Positions 49,314-54,863 of a stretch of 54,863 bases of DNA are shown here, in pieces (the first letter of the stretch is position 1; the number at the start of each line of letters is the position of its first letter). A program made the translations under genes and the position numbers. The notes under the pieces are model-generated. The model did not search any database and was not told where the DNA came from. It saw only the letters and a program-made list of their open reading frames with translations. The DNA comes from Candidatus Bathyarchaeota archaeon (GTDB lineage Archaea; Thermoproteota; Bathyarchaeia; TCS64), in NCBI GenBank assembly GCA_018396865.1, contig JAGTRB010000014.1, positions 1 to 54,863 on the forward strand, written 5' to 3'.

Positions 49314-50018
49314 CTACTTATTCTCCTCTCTGGATCTTCTCCTAATGAGTTCGTCGAAGTAATCGTGGAAGAAGAACCATATGGCGAAGACTCCGATGGA
49401 AACCCCGACGCCAAGGGAGAGGCCCCCTATGAGCTCGTTCTTCACTTGTTCACTGAGGGCGGTGATGTCCACCAGCATCGCTGTCACTAATAGGAGGACT
49501 ATGAACATGGAGTAGCTCCTTAACCTAGCCTCGACCCTGATTTTTCCGACCATGGAGTTGAATACGGCCAGTAGGATTATGGCGAGGCCCATAACGCTGA
49601 TGACCCTCGCCCCATAAGCCAATCCCTCATTCATCAGGTGTAGGTGTTGTGGGGGTAGGAAGAGGCCCGCCACTGCATAGAGGGATGTGAGACATATGCC
49701 AAGATCGGCTAGAAAGATTATGAGGCTGTCTATGGAGAAGGGAAGGTGAAAGCCGGATAGTTGTTTGAACATCTCATCCAGCCTTGCTATGGCTAGGAGC
49801 TTTCTGAATGAGAGGTTCACGATTCTGATCCCCACGAAGGCGAAAGCTATTATCACTAGGGCCACCAACAATTTCGGGAGTAGGCTGATAACCTCATTAG
49901 CTATCTGGAAGAGCACTTCGCCGAGAACTCTGAACAGATCCTGTGCGGCCAAGAGATACCCACTCCCTCTAGACCGGCGCTTGTCTAATAAAATTTCCCT
50001 TAGATCATCAACATCCAT
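49314..50018 (-). CDS. TM-helix-repeat membrane protein, mechanosensitive-channel-like
   Basis: 234 residues, about five membrane segments. LLPKLLVALVIIAFAFVGIR followed by FRKLLAIARLDEMFKQLSG resembles the start of MscS-associated TM-helix repeats also seen in 47721-48740, and GGLSLGVGVSIGVFAIWFFF is a glycine-rich pore-like last helix. No soluble MscS domain. It overlaps the MFS gene upstream by 19 nt, so they are cotranscribed. Confidence 0.72.
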   Translation of the reverse strand: MDVDDLREILLDKRRSRGSGYLLAAQDLFRVLGEVLFQIANEVISLLPKLLVALVIIAFAFVGIRIVNLSFRKLLAIARLDEMFKQLSGFHLPFSIDSLIIFLADLGICLTSLYAVAGLFLPPQHLHLMNEGLAYGARVISVMGLAIILLAVFNSMVGKIRVEARLRSYSMFIVLLLVTAMLVDITALSEQVKNELIGGLSLGVGVSIGVFAIWFFFHDYFDELIRRRSREENK

Positions 50019-51322
50019 AATACTCTATATATGATGTACAACATGACTATGACTGCTGAAAATATGATCAACCTGAGGATAGTTAGTATTGTCTCCTTAG
50101 AGATCTCGAAGGCGAACTGGTAGCTTGTGAGGCTGCTGCTGTAGAGGATGCGGGAATACGTCCTGGCAACGTCCTCTGAAACAACGGCGACCTCAGGTAT
50201 GGTGAGGAAGGCGAGGAGGTTCGCCAATGCCTTCAATGCGAACATCACGGTGAAGCCTAGGAGGTAGTCCCCCCCAACGAGCATCCCGAGGGGAGAGGCC
50301 ACCAACTGGGCGATGCTGCCAATCAACCCCAGCAGCACACTAGACTTAACGGCCCCGAACCATTCCTTATACCTGGCGAAGAGGAAGGAGCCTATGAAGT
50401 TACCAGCGGTATAGGTGAAAGAGGTGTACACGTTTATCGGGATGTGGAGGACTGGAGATGGAGTCATCCAGATTAGGAGTGGTCCTAGGGCGTTGAGGAG
50501 GAGGCCCATCCTGAGGGCTGTGAAGGACCTCCCCTTCCAGAAGAGGGATGCGGTGATGCTGGAAATGGAGCCGAAGAGGCTCATCAATGCCGGTATAAAG
50601 TCAGGCCCCCCAAGGCGGTTCATCACGTAAGGCGTCCAGACGATCCCGCCGAAGTTACCCGAGGCCAGGAAGACCATGAAGAAGGAGGAGGTTGAGAATA
50701 TCCTCTCAGGCTGCTCCACCCTTCCAGGGGAACTCGCCTCCTCCAGATGAGATAGATCGAGGAGCGAGACCAGAAGGGTTGAAATCAGGCCTATGATGGC
50801 ACCGAGGGGGAATATATAGGAGAATTTCTCATAAGGGGGGAGAAGGCCTAGCAGGAAGGCCCCTAAGGCATACCCCAAGACGCTTGAGACCCCGCTGGCG
50901 GCGGACCTCTTCCCAGTAACATCTCGGATCTCCTCCTCTTCGAGAGAGCCATAGATCGTGAAGGCTATCAGGGTGCTGATGAGGGAAGAAGAGATCATAT
51001 AAGCAGAGTAGAGGATAGAGATGAACAGAGTATGACTCACAAGAGAGATCAGGATCCAGGTAATCCTCTCAAATGTATGAAAAAAGATCAGTTTAATCTT
51101 AGGTCTCCTCATGATGAAGGTTGGTCTCCTGTAGAGAAATGCCCCTAGCAGGGTTGAGGAGGCGGAGGAGGCCATGACCACGAAGGAGATACCCTCGACG
51201 GCATATCCCACAGAGACCAGATAGACAACAAATAGGCCCCTTGTTAAAGAGGTGTATACCCCCGCGAATAGGGCTTCAAGAACGAGAATCCACTTGAACC
51301 TGGGCCCGAGGACTCTCATCAA
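50000..51322 (-). CDS. MFS-type transporter
   Basis: 440 residues with about 12 membrane helices. LVLEALFAGVYTSLTRGLFV at the N-terminus, KRSAASGVSSVLGYALGAFL in the middle and TYTAGNFIGSFLFARYKEWF in the second half fit an MFS fold with weak family motifs. The C-terminus has an extra membrane segment (LRLIIFSAVIVMLYIIYRVL). Substrate unknown. Overlaps the following channel-like gene. Confidence 0.75.
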   Translation of the reverse strand: MMRVLGPRFKWILVLEALFAGVYTSLTRGLFVVYLVSVGYAVEGISFVVMASSASSTLLGAFLYRRPTFIMRRPKIKLIFFHTFERITWILISLVSHTLFISILYSAYMISSSLISTLIAFTIYGSLEEEEIRDVTGKRSAASGVSSVLGYALGAFLLGLLPPYEKFSYIFPLGAIIGLISTLLVSLLDLSHLEEASSPGRVEQPERIFSTSSFFMVFLASGNFGGIVWTPYVMNRLGGPDFIPALMSLFGSISSITASLFWKGRSFTALRMGLLLNALGPLLIWMTPSPVLHIPINVYTSFTYTAGNFIGSFLFARYKEWFGAVKSSVLLGLIGSIAQLVASPLGMLVGGDYLLGFTVMFALKALANLLAFLTIPEVAVVSEDVARTYSRILYSSSLTSYQFAFEISKETILTILRLIIFSAVIVMLYIIYRVLWMLMI

Positions 51323-51592
51323 CTACCTCCAGATATGTGGACATAACATCGAAGACGATTCAGTTGAACATACATTTTATAATTTGGAGCATAAAAACCC
51401 CATATATAAATATACATCCGAGCCTCTCGATAAACTAGCCACATATGAAGTTCGTAGGAGATAGGTAAGATAACATAAAAGCTTGCCTAAGACCCAGGAC
51501 CCCGAGAAGACCCGTTTCAGATCCAAAAATAAGAAGATGAAGCATTGATTTAATCCAGAGACAATTGTTCATCAGGTTTTTGGATTTGTAGA

Positions 51593-52738
51593 TTGTTTAT
51601 GCTTTACATCCAATTGTTCCTCCGCCTGAGAAATCTTTATCAACTCCTGAAATTCTGGTTTGGAGTACGAGCGTTGTTCGAAGGGATCTTGGTAAACTCT
51701 CTAGTCCTCGTGATAGCTCTGATAGCTTTGGATAGAGCCAGCTATCTAGCCATCGAGAATACTGTGAAGATTGCGGATGCCACTGGCATGGGGAAGACAA
51801 CAATCGGCTTCGTCCTCGTATCATTCTCCACATCCCTTCCCGAGTTACTAGTAGCAATTTTCGCAGCCCTTGGAGTTGGAAAGATAGGAATAGCAATAGG
51901 CAACGTCCTTGGCTCCAACATATGCAATGTGGCTTTTATACTTGGAGTGTGCATAATCATAGCCTCTTTTAGAAAGGATTGCAGGTTGGATTTCACTCCC
52001 TGTATAACAAAGGAGGAGCTAGGAGGCACGAGGGAGGTGGAAACCCTCTACTTCGGTCTGTTCGCCGCCTCCCTCATACCGCTATTTCTGACATATATCG
52101 GCTATGCAAGCAAGTCGGTAGGGATAATTCTTCTAGCTTTATTCTTCATCTACATGTACCAGCTATCAAAAGCGAGAAACATAAAAGAGGAGGTTATACC
52201 TGAAATTCTTGTAGAAAATAATGTTGAAACTGAGATTAAGAGAGAAGACAGGGAAGGAGCAAGAGGTAAAACTAATACTAGGATATTATTGAGTTTTATT
52301 TGGGTTCTAGTTGGCATTGGGGGAGTTATAGGAAGCTCCTACTTCATTGTAGAATCAGCATCCTATATTGCCTCTGCTCTCGGTGTTCCAAGCCTGATAA
52401 TAGGAGCAACTATAGTTGCCCTCGGCACAAGCCTCCCAGAGCTGGCCACAAGCCTTCAGGCCACCAGAAAGGGCCACCTCGAGCTCGCCTTCGGAAACAT
52501 CATAGGAAGTGGATTCATAAACCTCACCTGTATCCTAGGTGCCACGCTGGTAGCATCACCCTTCCAGGTCAATATGACCGCCTACTCAAATACGGCAATA
52601 TTCTCGGTGATAGTGAACATGTTCCTCTGGTACTTTTTATCGAGTGAAAAGCTAGGATTAAAAGAGGGAATTTTGCTGCTTATTCTATATATAATGTTTC
52701 TGTTAGCAAATTATGGAATTATAAACCTTTCAGCATAA
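51593..52738 (+). CDS. Sodium/calcium exchanger family (CaCA) protein
   Basis: 381 residues, about 10 membrane helices and two inverted alpha repeats: GFVLVSFSTSLPELLVAIFA with IGNVLGSNICNVAFILG in the first half, and IVALGTSLPELATSLQATRK with FGNIIGSGFINLTCILG in the second. These repeats hold the cation-binding Glu residues. A long charged cytoplasmic loop (about 185-220) links the halves. The TTG at 51593 is followed by an ATG two codons later; either may be the start. Exchanges Ca2+ or a similar cation for Na+ or H+. Confidence 0.88.
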   Translation: MFMLYIQLFLRLRNLYQLLKFWFGVRALFEGILVNSLVLVIALIALDRASYLAIENTVKIADATGMGKTTIGFVLVSFSTSLPELLVAIFAALGVGKIGIAIGNVLGSNICNVAFILGVCIIIASFRKDCRLDFTPCITKEELGGTREVETLYFGLFAASLIPLFLTYIGYASKSVGIILLALFFIYMYQLSKARNIKEEVIPEILVENNVETEIKREDREGARGKTNTRILLSFIWVLVGIGGVIGSSYFIVESASYIASALGVPSLIIGATIVALGTSLPELATSLQATRKGHLELAFGNIIGSGFINLTCILGATLVASPFQVNMTAYSNTAIFSVIVNMFLWYFLSSEKLGLKEGILLLILYIMFLLANYGIINLSA

Positions 52739-52767
52739 TTAATGAAATGTCCTTAGTTTGCAGGAGG

Positions 52768-52899
52768 ATGTTTATTAGCAAAGTAATGATAAGGATTCCT
52801 AAGGAATTAAAGCTTAGGATGGAACAGATGGGGCAGGTAAACTGAAGTGAGATTATAAGAACCCTTGAGGAGACTATTCGTAGAGAAGGGGCATCCAGC
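52768..52899 (+). pseudogene. RHH antitoxin gene interrupted by TGA at the conserved Trp codon
   Basis: The frame reads MFISKVMIRIPKELKLRMEQ, MGQVN, then TGA, then SEIIRTLEETIRREGA. In VapB-type RHH proteins this place normally holds N-W-S-E-x-I-R, so the TGA (52843-52845) stands exactly where TGG for Trp is expected. AGGAGG directly precedes the ATG. TGA is a normal stop for many genes here, so a nonsense mutation is the plain reading. After the stop the frame stays open to 53116 but I recognise no PIN toxin there. Confidence 0.7.
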
Positions 52900-53378
52900 T
52901 ATATCCCCTGCTGGCCCTTAGAGATAGAAGCCTTTCCGATTCCTAACCCAACAGCTGTAGACACCATTGGGATCAAGTTCAGATCTAAAGCGGCATCTCC
53001 GGGTGGAGGCCCCCTTAATGGTTTCCAGCAAAATCAAGGCCATTCCAGTTACGCCCTCTCAAACCTCGTCGAGCCATCCTTCATAAGGGATTCAAGTCTG
53101 GGATTTGTTGCGTGAGTTGTGTGGCCGTCCTACATCCGTAGGGCCCTGTCAGCGGCGTGGAGGTGGATGGCCGTCCTCCATGCATATATAATGGCGGTGA
53201 GCGATGCGTGAATGGTGATAGAGTAGAGCGCGTATATGGGAACACACGCGAGTATGGCGGCCAATATATGGATGTTGTATAGGTTTCTCCTATCAGTGGG
53301 GCGAAGAGGGCCCCAACGCCCTGTTTCATTAGGTAGGTTTATATGTATGCGAGAGATTCTACTGTACACGTGATTTGG
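52900..53378. other. Intergenic region, possible gene debris
   Basis: No supported gene. A minus-strand frame (53130-53369) has two hydrophobic stretches (ILAAILACVPIYALY and SLTAIIYAWRTAIHL) and could be a membrane-protein fragment, but nothing recognisable. Where a partner toxin for the broken RHH gene would be expected there is none. Confidence 0.35.
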
Positions 53379-53699
53379 ATGGCCCTTGAGGCGGTTACGA
53401 CGAGGCTTCCAAGAGAGATGCTTAGGGAGGTTGAGAGGTTAGCGGAAAAGGAGAAGGTTGACCGCTCCGAGTTGATAAGGCGATTATTAGATTTTGCGCT
53501 CCGGCAGAAGAGGGTAGATGAGGCCTTGGAGGCCTACCGTGATGGATCGGTAACTCTATGGAGGGCTGCGGAGATGGCGGGTATCTCTCTTCGAGAGATG
53601 ATGGAGCTGGTGAAGATGAAGCAGATACCTATACCGTATACATTGGATGATCTTAAACGTGACATGGAGTATGTCAGGCGGAAAACCGGTTGTGAGTAA
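53379..53699 (+). CDS. RHH/UPF0175-type antitoxin
   Basis: About 106 residues. The N-terminal RHH part (VTTRLPREMLREVERLAEKE, VDRSELIRRLLDFAL) is followed by a UPF0175-like helix-turn-helix (YRDGSVTLWRAAEMAGISLR, then EMMELVKMKQIPIPYTLDDL). This combination is the standard antitoxin partner of DUF3368 PIN-like toxins. ATG at 53379 is preferred over a frame 12 codons longer. It overlaps the toxin gene. Confidence 0.83.
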   Translation: MALEAVTTRLPREMLREVERLAEKEKVDRSELIRRLLDFALRQKRVDEALEAYRDGSVTLWRAAEMAGISLREMMELVKMKQIPIPYTLDDLKRDMEYVRRKTGCE

Positions 53700-54201
53700 C
53701 AGCAGTCCGTTAATTTGGCTGGCTAAGATTGGCAGGCTAGGTCTCTTGAAGACCCTCTTTGGAGAGGTTGTTGTTCCGAGAAGGGTTTACTTTGAAGTGA
53801 CAACAAATGGACGCTCTGCCGAGTCTATTTTGATCAGCGAGGCCCTTAGGGATGGATGGTTGAAGATCTCCGAAGAGGAGGTGGAGAGCACTAATCTTCT
53901 GGCCAGTAGGGCTGGCATACATTTAGGCGAAGCGGAAGCCATCTTACTAGCCCAGAAACTTGGGACTGAGCTTATCATCGATGAGAGAGAAGGGTCGGCG
54001 ACCGCTCAAATATTCGGGGTTAGGCCTATTGGCACCATAGCGGTATTGCTGCTCGCCCTAGCCAGGGATAAACTAACCTTTAACGAGTTCAAGGAATGTT
54101 TAGATCGATTAATCTCCCTCGGCTTCTGGCTTTCTGTGGATATATACAGGGAGGCTTTGGAGGCGGCTCGAACTGTGGAGAATAGAGAGAAGCCACTATG
54201 A
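53671..54201 (+). CDS. DUF3368 PIN-like toxin
   Basis: About 176 residues. VVSNSSPLIWLAKIGRLGLL (first acidic/Ser site of DUF3368), VVVPRRVYFEVTTNGRS, HLGEAEAILLAQKLGTELII followed by DEREGSATAQIFGVRPIGTI (acidic residues of the PIN site) fit the family well. ATG at 53671 gives 29 nt of overlap with the antitoxin; GTG at 53692, right before SNSSPL and 9 nt after AGGCGG, is an alternative. Expected to be an RNase neutralised by the upstream protein. Confidence 0.83.
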   Translation: MSGGKPVVSNSSPLIWLAKIGRLGLLKTLFGEVVVPRRVYFEVTTNGRSAESILISEALRDGWLKISEEEVESTNLLASRAGIHLGEAEAILLAQKLGTELIIDEREGSATAQIFGVRPIGTIAVLLLALARDKLTFNEFKECLDRLISLGFWLSVDIYREALEAARTVENREKPL

Positions 54202-54310
54202 ACATCTGATGGATTTGATCAGGATGATTTAATTATATCTTCCACGAATTATCCTTAAAGACAGTCTAGGAATTCTTAAGGCCAATTTCGAGAAGCCTCT
54301 CCACTATGAA

Positions 54311-54660
54311 CTCTCAGGAGCGTTCTCCGACGAAACTTCTAGTCCTCTCCAGTACATCGTGCGTTTTTTCTTCGAGGGCCCTTCTTAGGTTCTCCTTTAG
54401 CATCCTCGCATCTCTGTATTTCATAACCTCTCCATCGAAGGTGTCAAAGTAGGGGACGTATGAGTATATTATGGAGTTAGGGCCCAAAGGCATAGGTGGA
54501 CAGAGACAGCTATGTGTCCTTGAGTCTGTGGGCCCCTCTCTAATACAATGGCGTCGGCTACCCTTAGGTAGTTGTAAAACTCGTTGGTTTGGATGCTTAC
54601 CGAACCTCACCTCGAGAAACTTGTACCTTTGCCTTATCGACTACATCGCCCTTTAGATAT
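54311..54660 (-). pseudogene. Frameshifted relic of an unknown gene
   Basis: Three minus-strand frames carry protein-like sequence one after another: GDVVDKAKVQVSRGEVR near 54605-54655, then TNEFYNYLRVADAIVLERGP, then YVPYFDTFDGEVMKYRDARM and LKENLRRALEEKTHDVLERT to 54314. Joining them needs at least two frameshifts. A single 98-codon frame (54314-54610) spans part of it but its first half has poor composition. Family not recognised. Confidence 0.4.
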
Positions 54661-54681
54661 CCAGATCACCCGCCCCCTACG

Positions 54682-54863
54682 ATGGAGTTTGGGAGGAACT
54701 CGGCTCGGTGGAGCTTCCTCCTGAAGATCACATCGTCTTCAGCTTCAGGAGGAAAGGAGGATGTTAAGTTAGATAGAGAAAGCTTGATCATAAAACTTTA
54801 CAGTAAAGCGTTGGAATATACAGTTAATCAAAAAGATGAAGAAGAACTCAGGGGATTAATTCA
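54682..54863 (+). CDS. Partial open frame running off the right edge
   Basis: From ATG 54682 the frame is open to the window end (60 codons). The second half (KEDVKLDRESLIIKLYSKAL, EYTVNQKDEEELRGLI) is helical, charged and protein-like; the first half (MEFGRNSARWSFLLKITSSS) less so, so the true start may be further in or the gene frameshifted. No family recognised. Confidence 0.35.
   Translation, partial: MEFGRNSARWSFLLKITSSSASGGKEDVKLDRESLIIKLYSKALEYTVNQKDEEELRGLI

Noticed and set aside
52768-53116. TGA recoding (selenocysteine or other) in the RHH gene
   Set aside because: No recoding hairpin was seen, the position normally holds Trp rather than Cys, and TGA ends many intact genes in the window; a nonsense mutation is simpler.
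53130-53369. Minus-strand hydrophobic frame of 79 codons
   Set aside because: Could be a membrane-protein fragment but has no recognisable family, promoter or neighbour; described under the intergenic region only.

Overview
The window looks like a piece of an archaeal chromosome from the Thermoproteota side of the tree, perhaps a Bathyarchaeia-like lineage. The reasons are archaeal TATA boxes (TTTAAATA or TTTATAT) about 25-30 nt before many starts, frequent TTG and GTG starts, and tight ATGA/GTGA gene overlaps. Further support comes from ribosomal protein eL13 beside uL13 and uS9, a HerA-NurA pair, a PaREP1-type protein, a family 5 uracil-DNA glycosylase and several PIN/AbrB or PIN/RHH toxin-antitoxin modules. 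The lineage is inferred from gene content and is not proven. I see no rRNA, convincing tRNA, CRISPR array or insertion sequence.

Left part (1-13 kb): a secreted Ig-like surface protein truncated by the window edge; a twin pair of paralogous RHH-like proteins; a coiled-coil PD-(D/E)XK-like protein with an exact internal tandem repeat; two paralogous N-acyl-D-amino-acid deacylases on either side of an AbrB-PIN module and a THEP1-type NTPase; a CapA-like metallophosphatase; and an M20 peptidase homologue with altered metal ligands. The deacylases and the M20 protein suggest scavenging of acylated or D-amino-acid peptides.

Middle part (13-31 kb): a compact four-gene membrane cassette of unknown function (13089-15964), the best candidate here for an undescribed system. 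It is followed by two complete molybdenum-hydroxylase triads pointing toward each other, with an XdhC-type maturation factor, a MocA/MobA-like nucleotidyltransferase and a Maf pyrophosphatase between them. Then come an ECF S component, an MFS transporter, a GSAM-like aminotransferase, a family 5 UDG and a FUN14 protein.

Right part (31-55 kb): NAD salvage genes (nicotinate phosphoribosyltransferase and a nicotinamidase-like hydrolase); a small ribosomal islet (uL13, uS9, eL13); an enlarged NurA-HerA operon; a second ECF S component; a creatininase-like hydrolase; and a metal-response locus (YHS mini-protein behind a perfect 12-bp palindrome and TATA box, plus a PadR-like regulator with a C-terminal TRASH-like domain). 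Next are an ArsB/NhaD-type transporter operon with a mechanosensitive-channel-like protein, an MFS plus second channel-like protein, and a Ca2+/cation exchanger. The end carries a broken RHH antitoxin, an intact RHH/UPF0175-DUF3368 module and a frameshifted relic. Several genes too short for routine calling (32, 49 and 50 residues) appear real. Intergenic stretches around 33.5, 34.6-35.2, 52.8-53.3 and 54.3-54.7 kb look like decaying sequence.
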